From assembly GCA_949292375.1 (NCBI GenBank), contig CASEZG010000006.1, forward strand, positions 1 through 64,000: 64,000 bases of DNA. Reading direction: 5' to 3'. Below the pieces are notes generated by a model. That model was not told the origin of the DNA and ran no database searches. It saw only the letters and a program-made list of their open reading frames with translations. Position 1 is the first letter of the stretch; each line of letters opens with the position of its first letter. Source of the DNA: an uncultured Pseudomonadota bacterium. Lineage in GTDB: Bacteria; Pseudomonadota; Alphaproteobacteria; RF32; CAG-239. Both the position numbers and the translations under genes were made by a program. Positions 15,710 to 23,954 of the stretch are shown here, in pieces.

Positions 15710-15855
15710 CCCCACGCGCCTACCATTAGAAAGAGCCTTCGTTTTTAGATGGAGGCTCTTTTTTGTTTTTTAATATCGGGGTTCGAACCCAAGGGTTCGT
15801 CTTGCTCCGTAAGTTTCGCCTTTGGCTCAACAACTTCGCTTCGGTCACCGGAAAT
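15710..15855. repeat. 146-bp direct repeat, copy 2 (with tRNA 3'-end remnant)
   Basis: This copy begins with CCCCACGCGCCTACCA, the 3' T-stem strand, acceptor strand and CCA of tRNA-Lys, but without the rest of the tRNA. It therefore cannot make a tRNA. It carries its own copy of the tRNA terminator and ends next to the SPFH-like gene. Confidence 0.85.
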
Positions 15856-15856
15856 T

Positions 15857-16477
15857 TTATTCGGTTTGACGTAAGGAAATATTATTATCAAAGGAAACTA
15901 TAACAACATTTTCTATCAGAATCGCATGGCTTACTTTGAAATCAAAATCTTTTTCAAAACCTTGAGGGTGTCCTTTGTTATGTTTTGCCAATTCTTTATC
16001 CATTAATTTTTGAATATTTGCATTGCTTATGTTTGATAAACCATTTTCACAGATAATTCGCGAAATCAGAATATGGACCGTATTATCTACGTAGCTTTCA
16101 ATTGTTGTGTAATTGTTTTCGGTTTTTACGATGTCATCTGATATTTTATAAATAACATTCGGGTTTACAATGCGAAACTCACATTGAGCATCTATCGTCG
16201 TATTAAAAGGAATTAGCTTTTGGTGACCATCATCGTTTTTGACGGAATGGGCATTGAGGTATATTACTTGTTTTCGGATGTCTACAATGTCAAATTTTTC
16301 GGCAATAGGCCATTTCCAGCACCATCTTTCCGATAGATCATAGACTTTAACGGGTTTACCCCAGCGGCGTTTGATGATTGCGTAACCTTCGTTACGGATA
16401 TTTACAAAGCTTAGAAGTTTGCTGATATATTCCCAGCTTATGGCAATGAGTTCGGCTATGCTTGATACATTATCCAT
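15857..16477 (-). CDS. SPFH/band 7-like domain protein, short
   Basis: The central region (GYAIIKRRWGKPVKVYDL, WCWKWPIAEKFDIVDIRKQV, FNTTIDAQCEFRIVNP) resembles the start of an SPFH/band 7 domain as in stomatin and HflK/C, where a pore-like ring forms at membranes. The 206-residue protein lacks the usual N-terminal membrane helix, having only a weakly hydrophobic helix in its first 30 residues, and lacks the long coiled-coil tail. The start at 16477 is fixed by a strong GGAGG; the frame continues 21 codons upstream without support. The stop codon sits one base from repeat copy 2, so the C-terminal end could have been altered by that duplication. Function unknown. Confidence 0.6.
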   Translation of the reverse strand: MDNVSSIAELIAISWEYISKLLSFVNIRNEGYAIIKRRWGKPVKVYDLSERWCWKWPIAEKFDIVDIRKQVIYLNAHSVKNDDGHQKLIPFNTTIDAQCEFRIVNPNVIYKISDDIVKTENNYTTIESYVDNTVHILISRIICENGLSNISNANIQKLMDKELAKHNKGHPQGFEKDFDFKVSHAILIENVVIVSFDNNISLRQTE

Positions 16478-16570
16478 ATTCTTTCCTCCATTGAACAAAC
16501 TTCGTTGACTTTTGTATAGGTTGGCATAAAATACTTGCAAAGTAAAGCTTTTTAGAAAAGGATGTCCTAT

Positions 16571-17026
16571 ATGTTAAAATCTTTTATCTTCGGTTTTGTT
16601 AGTGTCTTTTGTTTGGTTTCAGGGAATGCTTTGAGTGCTACTTTTGCTCCTTCAACTCCTTTTGATGATTGTGTCAGAGGGATGGAAAAGGTTGGTCCTG
16701 TCGGGGATTATGAATATGCTGTTTGTATGAAAAAAGAGTCGGCTCGTCTTTTGACTGAAATCCAAAAACTTTATACCGAAATAGCTAATGATACCCATTA
16801 CTCCAAATGGAACAATGGTAAGGGAATGTTTAAAGGTCGGGTGCGTGATACTTACAATGCTTGGCTGGTTTATCGGAATAATTATTGCGATTTATTGGCT
16901 GAGGCAGCAAAAAACAGTGGTGGCAGTGAAGATTATAACAGAGAACAATGCCGAATGGAGTTGTCTCAGCAACAACTTAAAGAAATTCAGAATGTTATTA
17001 GCGCACAAAAAAATGATCCTGAATAA
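16571..17026 (+). CDS. Secreted LprI/DUF1311-like protein
   Basis: The protein has a clear signal peptide (cleavage near ALSA) and a short mature domain of about 125 residues with conserved Cys residues and the pattern FDDCVRGMEK ... YAVCMKKESARL ... LYTEIAND ... WLVYRNNYCDLLAE ... QCRMEL, resembling the DUF1311 fold of LprI-type lysozyme inhibitors. The start is placed at ATG 16571, eight bases after AGGA; the ATG at 16562 overlaps that site. It is monocistronic with its own terminator. Lysozyme inhibition is only the family's best-known activity and is not shown here. Confidence 0.65.
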   Translation: MLKSFIFGFVSVFCLVSGNALSATFAPSTPFDDCVRGMEKVGPVGDYEYAVCMKKESARLLTEIQKLYTEIANDTHYSKWNNGKGMFKGRVRDTYNAWLVYRNNYCDLLAEAAKNSGGSEDYNREQCRMELSQQQLKEIQNVISAQKNDPE

Positions 17027-17033
17027 AAATTTG

Positions 17034-17058
17034 AAGCTCCCTTATCGGGAGCTTTCTT
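17034..17058. terminator. Terminator between convergent genes
   Basis: A perfect 8-bp stem AAGCTCCC/GGGAGCTT with loop TTATC (17034-17054) is followed by a T-rich run, between the DUF1311-like gene and the histidine kinase. Confidence 0.88.
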
Positions 17059-17059
17059 T

Positions 17060-18481
17060 TTATAATCTTTTGGCTAAAGGTAGTTTAAAACTAAAACTGC
17101 TTCCCTGCCCCGGTTGGCTTTTTACCTGAATGTCTAATTTTAGAGCGTCGGATATGCGTTTAACAATAGCTAAGCCTAATCCGGCTCCTTTTTTGCGATT
17201 TATTTCATTAATGTTTTTGCTTTGGTAAAATTCTTCAAAAATTCCGTCTATTTCATCCGGTTCTATCCCTGAACCATTATCCATGACAATGACTCTAACA
17301 AAATCTTCTTCTCTTTTACAACCGAGCAAAACCTTGTTGTTGGTAAATTTGAAGGCGTTACTCAGAAGATTGCGGACCACCCTTTCAACCAGCAAGGCAT
17401 CACTTTTGACCCGATAATGACACAAAGTTGTATGAAAGACTATTCCTCTTGAACGAGCTATTTCGTGAAATTCAAAAAAGATATTTTGTAGCAAGTCTGA
17501 GATATTGAATGTATTTTCATGGGTTTTGAAGCCTTCGGCATCAAGTTTTGACATATCTAACAGATTATCAAGCATTGTTGTTAGGTTGTTGGCTGAAAAA
17601 GAGATTTTATTGAGCAAATCTTTTTGATGTTTATTTAACTTCTCTTCTTCCAAGGCGGATATAAATATACGCAAAGCCAACATTGGTTGACGCAGGTCAT
17701 GGCTTGCCTGAGCTAAAAAGTATGATTTTGAGCGATTTGATGCCTCTGCGCTTTGTTTGGCTTTTTCTAGGTCTTGTTGCATTTCCATCAGTTTGGTTAT
17801 ATTTTGAAAGATGCCGGCAATCTTGTCTTTCTCGCCGTCTCTAAAAAATGCAGACTTAAAAGAGCAATAAATAATTTTTCCGTCTTCTCGGCGGAGGCGT
17901 AGAATGCCTTCAGACTCTTTTCCTGTCAAAATCAGTTCATGCAATTGGTGTTTGTAGGCCGGATAATCCTCCTCAAGAATGTGATCCCTGATGATGTTTT
18001 GTTTATATGATGTCGTGCGGGCATCTAAGCCTAGAAGGCGATACATTTCTGTCGACCAATATAGTCTTCTGGCTTGAATATCTAACTCCCAATATCCTAC
18101 TTGAGTCGCTTTTTCGGCAAACTCTATTCTTTCAGATGTTCTGTGCAGAGCTTGTGATAATTGTCGCCTTTCGGTTATGTCTTCCCAACATTGAAAAGCT
18201 TTTCCCTCGTGGCTGTGTATGTAGATATTAAAAATGCGATTTTGTTGGCGCATGGGAAAAAATTCGGGAATATTGCTATCTAAAACCTTATTTAGATGTT
18301 CTTTTAGCTTTTTCCAGTTCCCTTCCTCTAAAAAGCGCGAGATATTGATATCTTTATTGGCTGACAAACCTAAAAGCAATATGGCTTTGGGGCTGGCATA
18401 GCTTATCATTCCTTCTGCATCTGTTATGATGAACAGGTTGGTGGATAGTTTGAGTAAAAGTTTTTCAGGTTCTATTAACAT
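17060..18481 (-). CDS. PAS-domain sensor histidine kinase
   Basis: The 473-residue kinase has two or three PAS-like regions (about residues 10-105 and 120-235, the second with an IFQNITKL PAC-type end), a HisKA domain with the phosphoacceptor in ASHDLRQPM (His261), and an HATPase domain with N box RVVRNLLSNAFKF, G1 DNGSGIEPDEID and G2 KKGAGLGLAIVKR. No membrane segment and no receiver domain are present, so it is a soluble kinase that needs a separate response regulator; none is adjacent. The start is ATG 18481, one base after the stop of the DUF4340 gene, which couples it to the Gld-type transporter operon. The signal sensed is unknown. Confidence 0.92.
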   Translation of the reverse strand: MLIEPEKLLLKLSTNLFIITDAEGMISYASPKAILLLGLSANKDINISRFLEEGNWKKLKEHLNKVLDSNIPEFFPMRQQNRIFNIYIHSHEGKAFQCWEDITERRQLSQALHRTSERIEFAEKATQVGYWELDIQARRLYWSTEMYRLLGLDARTTSYKQNIIRDHILEEDYPAYKHQLHELILTGKESEGILRLRREDGKIIYCSFKSAFFRDGEKDKIAGIFQNITKLMEMQQDLEKAKQSAEASNRSKSYFLAQASHDLRQPMLALRIFISALEEEKLNKHQKDLLNKISFSANNLTTMLDNLLDMSKLDAEGFKTHENTFNISDLLQNIFFEFHEIARSRGIVFHTTLCHYRVKSDALLVERVVRNLLSNAFKFTNNKVLLGCKREEDFVRVIVMDNGSGIEPDEIDGIFEEFYQSKNINEINRKKGAGLGLAIVKRISDALKLDIQVKSQPGQGSSFSFKLPLAKRL

Positions 18482-18482
18482 C

Positions 18483-19445
18483 TTAGGGTACAATAAAAGC
18501 GTTTAATAAAGTTGTTCCAGTTGGTTTATCTAATTTAAAATACCAATCATTGTATAAAAAAGCGTTATCATTTATATAGTCCTTAATATATGTTTTTGGT
18601 AGATTGTTGGCAGAAATTTTTAAGTTAGCCCAATATTCATCAGCCTCTCCGCTGTAAACAGTGATGTCTACAACCAAACCGTCAAAGGTTGTTATTTGTA
18701 TATAGGAGTTTTTTTTCCATGCATCGGGGGTGAAATTTGTTTGTCTTTTTGCGTCAAGTGCCGCAACATATACAAATAAATTCAGATATCGACTAATGTT
18801 TATTTCTTTAGTTGTTCCTTTTAATATGAATGGCAGCAAAATGTCTTGGCGTGAGACTTTTTGTTCTCCGATTTTTAAGGCTCTTATTTCGTTTGGAGCA
18901 ATGGAGAGCAAGGGTTGCTGTAACCATGAATATGTTTTTTTCGGGAAGTTGTATTTTCCGGTTATGAGAAAAACATCATCTTCATCAGGAAACTTGGCAA
19001 AACGGTATAAGCCGTTTGAGGTGGGGGTGCCAATGATGACAGAATCAAGAATTTTGCCTTCTTTATCTTGAGTTTGAAGCACTGTGGCTTCAGCTCCCAG
19101 ACCAAACTCCGTCTCTTCTTGGGGAGATACTTTTCCTCTGCGGCGATAAATATAGGCTTCGGAAAAGTTGGTGAAAAGGTTATTTATTTGATTGTAGCCG
19201 GCATAATAGTCATCAGCTTCAGCTACTCTCCACAGATTATCTTTTAGCTGTAAGTTTATTTTTTTGTTTGAGTCTTTGATTGTTATTGCTGCCAAATTAT
19301 CCAGATTTGCGTTAGTTTGCTTAAAAACCTTCTCTCCGCTGTAAATTTGTTTTTTTTGCAGCGACATATATGTGATGGCCGTGATGGCAAAAATTCCTGA
19401 AAAAAGCAGCAAAACAAAGGATTGCTTAAGAAATTTTGTATTCAT
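18483..19445 (-). CDS. DUF4340 protein of Gld-type ABC operon
   Basis: The 320-residue protein has one N-terminal helix (residues 10-28) and a periplasmic region of repeated beta modules with NLDNLAAITIKDSNKK and DNLWRVAEADDYYAGYNQIN, as in DUF4340 proteins that accompany GldG/GldF genes. Its start lies within the last 20 bases of the gldG-like gene, showing tight coupling. DUF4340 proteins are thought to work with the transporter at the cell surface, but the substrate is unknown. It also contains FGLGAEATVLQTQDKEGKIL, typical of the domain. Confidence 0.8.
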   Translation of the reverse strand: MNTKFLKQSFVLLLFSGIFAITAITYMSLQKKQIYSGEKVFKQTNANLDNLAAITIKDSNKKINLQLKDNLWRVAEADDYYAGYNQINNLFTNFSEAYIYRRRGKVSPQEETEFGLGAEATVLQTQDKEGKILDSVIIGTPTSNGLYRFAKFPDEDDVFLITGKYNFPKKTYSWLQQPLLSIAPNEIRALKIGEQKVSRQDILLPFILKGTTKEINISRYLNLFVYVAALDAKRQTNFTPDAWKKNSYIQITTFDGLVVDITVYSGEADEYWANLKISANNLPKTYIKDYINDNAFLYNDWYFKLDKPTGTTLLNAFIVP

Positions 19446-21333
19446 TAATAATCTCCCGAACTTTGTTTTGAGTTTTCTTTGTTCTGATAATGTTGATTAT
19501 CCATATTCCAACAAGCAAAATCAGTGGAATTGCGATAATGTTTGTCCAGATTAGTGTTTTTGTCTTTCTGTCCGTTTCCTGTCTAACCTGATATTCAATT
19601 TTTTTCAGCTCTTGTTGCAAGTTGTTTATGTTTTGTCTGGTTTGCTCTATTTTCTTGAGAGAAGACATATTGATGGCAGAACTGTTGCTCTGAATAATTT
19701 CAAGCCAAGCTAGATATATTTCCTCTTGTTTGGATAATTGATTTTTTGTTTGGTTATATTGTGCTTTGTATGGTTGGAAATTTTTATTGTAAATTTTTTG
19801 TGAAACGCTCATCTGAGGCGGTGTTAATCTCTTGCTGCCCAAGTAGACCGTATCCTTAGCATCGGTCAGATAGTCCATTACCCTTAGCAGGAATTCACCA
19901 TTTTGATTATATGGAACAATATCATATGTATTTCCTGTTCCACTTATTTGAGAATTAATCCATGCGTTATCATTCAAAAAGTCAGAATCGGCTATAATTA
20001 CCAGTTTTCCGGCTTTGATTGAGGTCAGAATGAATGGAAGCATTTCTTGCTCGAAGGCTGTGTTTTTTAGCGGATTTTCCATAAAGGAAGAATCTGTTGT
20101 GCCCTCAAGCATTACGGCTGCTGTAAATTCTTGTTTTGTTGGCTTAATACGACTTGCAATCATTGTATCGTCAAGAAGTTTTAGTTCTTCAGAATTTATT
20201 GTTCCGTTGTTTTTTTGGATTTTGAAAATAGGTGTTGCTTTAATGTTTTCAGCCTTTTCAATCTTAAGATTTCCGGCACTGCGCAAAATGATGTTATCCA
20301 GATTTTTAGTAAATGGGAGTTCCGAATTGATATTTGTTTTGTTTAAATCTATCCATAAGGGATTTGTATACGCAATTTCGCCATGAGAGCTTTCATTTAT
20401 GAAGGTTTTGCCCTGCCCCGTGTTTCCTATGACGTTTGATTGGTTAATTTGAATTTTCCAATTTTGGAATAAGGTTTTGAGGCTCTTCTCATCTCCTTGT
20501 GCGTGCTTATTTGTCTCGGAATATGGATCTGCCAAAAATAAAACTCTTCCGCCACGCAAAAGATATTGGTCTATGGCATAGGCTAAAAGGTTTGACATTT
20601 TTTGCGGCACGACAACAATCAGTGCTTCTATATCATAAGGAATTTCTGCTGTTAAGGAAGGTAATTGTACCACATCATACTCATTAAGCAGCAAGCGTAA
20701 GAATCCTGGCTTTTGTTGTTTGCCTTGTCCGTAAGCTTGTTTTGCAGTCTGGAGATTTTCGGATATAATGCCGATTTTGCTTTTCAGAGGATTGTTTAGA
20801 GCGTTGATGGCGCGGCTGATGTCGCTTTCAAAATATCCGGCTCGGGCTGGCAAAAATTGCTCTATTATGCGTGTATCTCCGTTGTCGTTACCTAAAACTG
20901 CACCAAAATAGAGCTCATTTTGCTTGTCAGCGCTCAGAAAACTTTTTAATCCTAATTTTTTAGCTTCTTCTGCAGTTGGTGAGTATGGTTCCGGATTTTT
21001 TATCTCTATTGCAATATTGTCGGGATTAAGGTTTTTGTAGCTTTCCAATTGTCTCAGTAATGTTTGAGAATATTGGTAAAGTGCCGGATAATCATTGCTG
21101 ATTGCGGAGGATAGATAAACACGGATATAAAGCGGAGACTTTATTTCGCTTATGATGTTGCGGCTGGCTTGGGAAAGTGTATAACGAGAATCGTTAGTTA
21201 GGTCTGCTTTCCATCTTGAGAAAAATAAGCCGCTGCCGATGTTTATGAAAACAAATGATATAAAAAGTATCAACATAAACAGGACTAAACTGTAGTTTTT
21301 GTATATTTTTTGTTGTCTTACGATGTTTAACAT
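19426..21333 (-). CDS. GldG-like ABC transporter auxiliary protein
   Basis: The 635-residue protein is built like GldG: an N-terminal helix (about 17-36), a large periplasmic domain including an ABC_transp_aux-like alpha/beta fold (LLNEYDVVQLPSL, IEALIVVVPQKMSN, YLLRGGRVLFLADPYSE), a coiled coil near 525-600, and a C-terminal helix (about 605-623). In Bacteroidota GldG works with GldA and GldF and is linked to gliding; in other phyla homologous sets (for example Caulobacter- or myxobacterial-type) have other, mostly unknown roles. No gliding genes are seen here. It starts 12 bp after the permease gene. Confidence 0.82.
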   Translation of the reverse strand: MLNIVRQQKIYKNYSLVLFMLILFISFVFINIGSGLFFSRWKADLTNDSRYTLSQASRNIISEIKSPLYIRVYLSSAISNDYPALYQYSQTLLRQLESYKNLNPDNIAIEIKNPEPYSPTAEEAKKLGLKSFLSADKQNELYFGAVLGNDNGDTRIIEQFLPARAGYFESDISRAINALNNPLKSKIGIISENLQTAKQAYGQGKQQKPGFLRLLLNEYDVVQLPSLTAEIPYDIEALIVVVPQKMSNLLAYAIDQYLLRGGRVLFLADPYSETNKHAQGDEKSLKTLFQNWKIQINQSNVIGNTGQGKTFINESSHGEIAYTNPLWIDLNKTNINSELPFTKNLDNIILRSAGNLKIEKAENIKATPIFKIQKNNGTINSEELKLLDDTMIASRIKPTKQEFTAAVMLEGTTDSSFMENPLKNTAFEQEMLPFILTSIKAGKLVIIADSDFLNDNAWINSQISGTGNTYDIVPYNQNGEFLLRVMDYLTDAKDTVYLGSKRLTPPQMSVSQKIYNKNFQPYKAQYNQTKNQLSKQEEIYLAWLEIIQSNSSAINMSSLKKIEQTRQNINNLQQELKKIEYQVRQETDRKTKTLIWTNIIAIPLILLVGIWIINIIRTKKTQNKVREIINEYKIS

Positions 21334-21345
21334 AAGTTTATCCCT

Positions 21346-22074
21346 TTATTTTTTCTTATATTCAAGCGTTATGATATTAAGCCAGAGTGATAAAATGATG
21401 ATGGAAAAGAAGTAGATAAGATTATCTAAACCTATTTGCCCGTTCATAACATCTTGGTAATGTTTTTCAAAGTTTAAGGAGCGTATTATTTTTGCAAAAA
21501 TCTCTTCCGAAAAGTTTTGGGTTGAGGTGAGCAAAAAGTTAAAATTAAGACTTAAAAAACACCATAAGATGAAGATGCTTATAATGTAGGCAATCACGGT
21601 GTTTTTGTTGAATGCTGAAATCAGACAGCCGATAGCGCAAAATGTGCCTATGCTTAAAATGCAAGCCAGATATGCGGAAATGATATTAAGATTGTCTAAC
21701 TCTATGAAAAAAGAAGAAATAAACCAGAATGGTATTCCGAAACTCAACATCAACAGACCAAACAGGCAAGCGGCAGCATATTTTGCCAGAACAACATCGA
21801 CGTAATTTATGGGTTGTGTCAGCAGATATTCAATTGTTCCCAAGCGGTATTCGTTTGCCCAAGAGCGCATTGTTACGGCGGGAAGCATAAGAATAAGAAT
21901 ATTGGGTTGAAAATAAAAATATGACACCAAAGAGCTGTTATCTAAACTGAAGTACCCGCCGACATAAAAAGTGGCTGCAAAAGATAAGGCTGCGTATATG
22001 CCCAAAATAATGTATGCGTTATTGCTGCGAAACAGCGCATAAAAATCCTTGAAAAATATGGTTTTAATATTCAT
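21346..22074 (-). CDS. ABC transporter permease, GldF-like (ABC-2 type)
   Basis: The 242-residue protein has six predicted helices and the ABC-2 signature region RSWANEYRLGTIEYLLTQPI, which is characteristic of the GldF/NosY branch. It forms the membrane channel with the ATPase encoded 10 bp upstream. Length is normal. The GldG-like and DUF4340 proteins encoded downstream would complete the complex. Substrate and direction are unknown; ABC-2 permeases usually export. Confidence 0.88.
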   Translation of the reverse strand: MNIKTIFFKDFYALFRSNNAYIILGIYAALSFAATFYVGGYFSLDNSSLVSYFYFQPNILILMLPAVTMRSWANEYRLGTIEYLLTQPINYVDVVLAKYAAACLFGLLMLSFGIPFWFISSFFIELDNLNIISAYLACILSIGTFCAIGCLISAFNKNTVIAYIISIFILWCFLSLNFNFLLTSTQNFSEEIFAKIIRSLNFEKHYQDVMNGQIGLDNLIYFFSIIILSLWLNIITLEYKKK

Positions 22075-22084
22075 TTTACGCTCC

Positions 22085-22801
22085 TTATTTTTCAGAAGTC
22101 ATGAAACGAAAAGTTTCAGCTATGTTTTTATCAGGATAGAGGTTTTTGAGAGACGTCGGGGTTGTATCACAGATGAGCTTTCCTTTGTTCATCAGCAAAA
22201 TTCGAGACGCAACATTCTCAACTTCTTCCATAATATGCGTAGAGATTATGACAATGTTTTTTTCACCATATCGTCTGATGAATGTGCGCATTTCATGCTT
22301 TTGGTTTGGATCTAAGCCTTCGGTTGGTTCATCCAAAATTAAAATTCTTGGCTTATGGATTAAGGCTCCCGCTACGGCTGTACGATGTCTAAAACCTTTT
22401 GATAAAGTGTCAATCCTTTGATTTAGAACATCTTTTAGCTGCATTTGAGTGACAACTTCTGCGAGGTTTATGTGTAAATCATCGTGTTTTAGACCTCGTA
22501 AAGATGCTGCAAAATGCAGATATTCATAAACACTCATCTCCGGATAAAGCGGAGCATTTTCCGGAACATAACCAATTTTCTTGAGAACATCGACTCTGTT
22601 TTCGGATATATTTATGCCATAAATGTTTGTTTCGCCGCTATCTTGCTGAAGATAGCCGGTCAGAAGCCGCATAAGTGTGGTTTTTCCGGCTCCATTCGGG
22701 CCTAAGAGTGCGACAACCTCCCCTTTTTTTATGCAAAAGTTAATATCATCAACGGCTTTGATGTCTGAAAAGCTTTTGGAAAGGTTTTTGGCTACAATCA
22801 T
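22085..22801 (-). CDS. ABC transporter ATP-binding protein, GldA-like
   Basis: This is a complete ATPase subunit: Walker A GPNGAGKTT, signature LSKGFRHRTAVAGAL (a degenerate LSGGQ, as usual in the GldA/NatA branch), Walker B ILILDEPTEGLDP and the H-loop STHIMEE. At 238 residues it lacks the extra C-terminal domain of some drug-export ATPases. It is the first gene of a five-gene operon (ATPase, permease, GldG-like, DUF4340, histidine kinase). The promoter should lie in the 157 bp shared with the divergent MCE gene. Confidence 0.9.
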   Translation of the reverse strand: MIVAKNLSKSFSDIKAVDDINFCIKKGEVVALLGPNGAGKTTLMRLLTGYLQQDSGETNIYGINISENRVDVLKKIGYVPENAPLYPEMSVYEYLHFAASLRGLKHDDLHINLAEVVTQMQLKDVLNQRIDTLSKGFRHRTAVAGALIHKPRILILDEPTEGLDPNQKHEMRTFIRRYGEKNIVIISTHIMEEVENVASRILLMNKGKLICDTTPTSLKNLYPDKNIAETFRFMTSEK

Positions 22802-22958
22802 TGTTTTGGGCTCTCTTTATATTATTCTTGTCCTACATACTAACAAATTATTTTTAAATTTTAACAACTATTTTCATTTTTCAAAATGATTGATGACAAA
22901 ATGGTTATTTTATTCTATTTATATACTCAGGCATAAATTTTTAAGTCGGAGTGTTATT

Positions 22959-23474
22959 TTGCAAGAAACATATTCAAAAGAAGAAGCAAAGTCCTTAAAA
23001 GTTGGTCTTTATGTGGCTTTTGCCTTAATTGTTGGTATCTTTTTCTTTACTTCACAGAGAAAAGAGATTGAGCATGATGAAGGTGGTGACTATTATTCCC
23101 TTGATGCGCGTTTTGGCAGAACCGATGGTTTGATGATTGGGGATAAGGTTCGGATGGCCGGTGTTAATGTCGGACGTGTGGTCGGAGCAAAGTTTGATGA
23201 TCATTTTAATGCCATTATGACTTTAGAACTTAAAGAGGGAATTAATATTCCTGATGACAGCAGTGCATCTATTGTTAGCTCAGGAATTATGGGGGCTAAA
23301 TATATTGAGATTGAACCGGGCGGGTCAATGGATTATTTGCAGCCGGGCGGTGAATTTTCTTATACGCAAGATGCTATGGTTTTAGAAGAATTAGTTGACC
23401 GTATCATCGGTATCGGTAAGGCAAACAGAAGTAAAAATGCGGCTAAAAATGCCCCTGAAGCAGATAAAAATTAG
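22959..23474 (+). CDS. MlaD-type MCE domain protein, first of tandem pair
   Basis: MCE proteins bind and move phospholipids between the membranes. This one has a single helix (KVGLYVAFALIVGIFFF) and one MCE domain: LDARFGRTDGLMIGDKVRMA, GVNVGRVVGAKFDD, SSASIVSSGIMGAKYIEIEPG. The open frame extends to ATG codons at 22890, but GGAG at 22948-22951 lies seven bases before a TTG at 22959 that begins LQETYSKEEAKSLKVG, so TTG initiation is preferred; the longer start would add 23 residues. It is followed by a second MCE gene 21 bp away. No mlaE/mlaF genes are nearby, so the ATPase and permease must be encoded elsewhere. Confidence 0.75.
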   Translation: MQETYSKEEAKSLKVGLYVAFALIVGIFFFTSQRKEIEHDEGGDYYSLDARFGRTDGLMIGDKVRMAGVNVGRVVGAKFDDHFNAIMTLELKEGINIPDDSSASIVSSGIMGAKYIEIEPGGSMDYLQPGGEFSYTQDAMVLEELVDRIIGIGKANRSKNAAKNAPEADKN

Positions 23475-23495
23475 TTTGAGTTGAGGAGAAGGTTA

Positions 23496-23954
23496 ATGAA
23501 TAAAAAACCGGTTGAAACTATTATGGGAATTGTTGTTGTTTTGGTTGCAGCATTCTTCCTGTATTTTGGATACAGAGTTTCAGATTTGCAAGTTGTTAAA
23601 GGTTATGAAATTACGGCAAAGTTTTTGAAAGTCGGCGGGCTTAATGTTGGTTCTGATGTCAGAATCAATGGTATTAAGGTTGGTACCGTTGTTTCTCAAA
23701 AGCTGGATACGACGGATTATATTGCCGAAGTTAAGATGAGCATTGCCCCTGATATAAAGTTACCTAAGGATAGCATTGTTGCCATTGTGAGTGATGGATT
23801 GGTCGGAGATAAATTTATCAAAATCACTCCGGGAAAAGATAAAGAGTTGCTTGCTGACGGCGATGTTGTATCAAATACTAAAGACTTTAAGACTCTGGAA
23901 GATATGGTCGGCGAAATTATCTTTATGGTGACAGACAATGGTGATGAAAAATAA
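23496..23954 (+). CDS. mlaD: Outer-membrane lipid asymmetry protein MlaD
   Basis: The 152-residue protein is a standard alphaproteobacterial MlaD: N-terminal MNKKPVETIMGIVVVLVAAF helix, then one MCE domain with KFLKVGGLNVGSDVRINGIK, VGTVVSQKLD and VAIVSDGLVGDKFIKITPG. MlaD forms a hexameric ring that receives phospholipid from the periplasmic carrier MlaC. The start is at ATG 23496 after GGAGAAGG. Its end overlaps the DUF2155 gene by 17 bases, which is a common arrangement in alphaproteobacteria. Confidence 0.88.
   Translation: MNKKPVETIMGIVVVLVAAFFLYFGYRVSDLQVVKGYEITAKFLKVGGLNVGSDVRINGIKVGTVVSQKLDTTDYIAEVKMSIAPDIKLPKDSIVAIVSDGLVGDKFIKITPGKDKELLADGDVVSNTKDFKTLEDMVGEIIFMVTDNGDEK

Larger units (their letters stand above)
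15488..15856. other. Gene-poor duplicated stretch after tRNA-Lys
   Basis: Apart from the terminator, the direct repeats and the 92-bp spacer between them, nothing is seen here. An 82-codon frame at 15525-15773 crosses the repeat and a terminator copy and is not credible as a gene. The second repeat copy ends one base before the stop codon of the minus-strand gene at 15857. Confidence 0.6.

Noticed and set aside
15525-15773. 82-codon frame after tRNA-Lys
   Set aside because: It runs through a direct repeat and a terminator copy, and its codons follow the repeat; not a gene.
15412-15855. Complete integrated mobile element at tRNA-Lys
   Set aside because: Only 92 bp lie between the repeat copies and no integrase or recombinase gene is in the window.
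17060-22801. Gliding motility locus
   Set aside because: Only the GldA/F/G-like transporter part is present; no GldJ, GldK-N or Spr-type genes are seen and the organism appears alphaproteobacterial.
22890-22958. ATG 22890 as start of the first MCE gene
   Set aside because: No ribosome binding site, and it would add 23 residues ahead of the usual MlaD N-terminus; a well-spaced GGAG favours TTG 22959. Not excluded.
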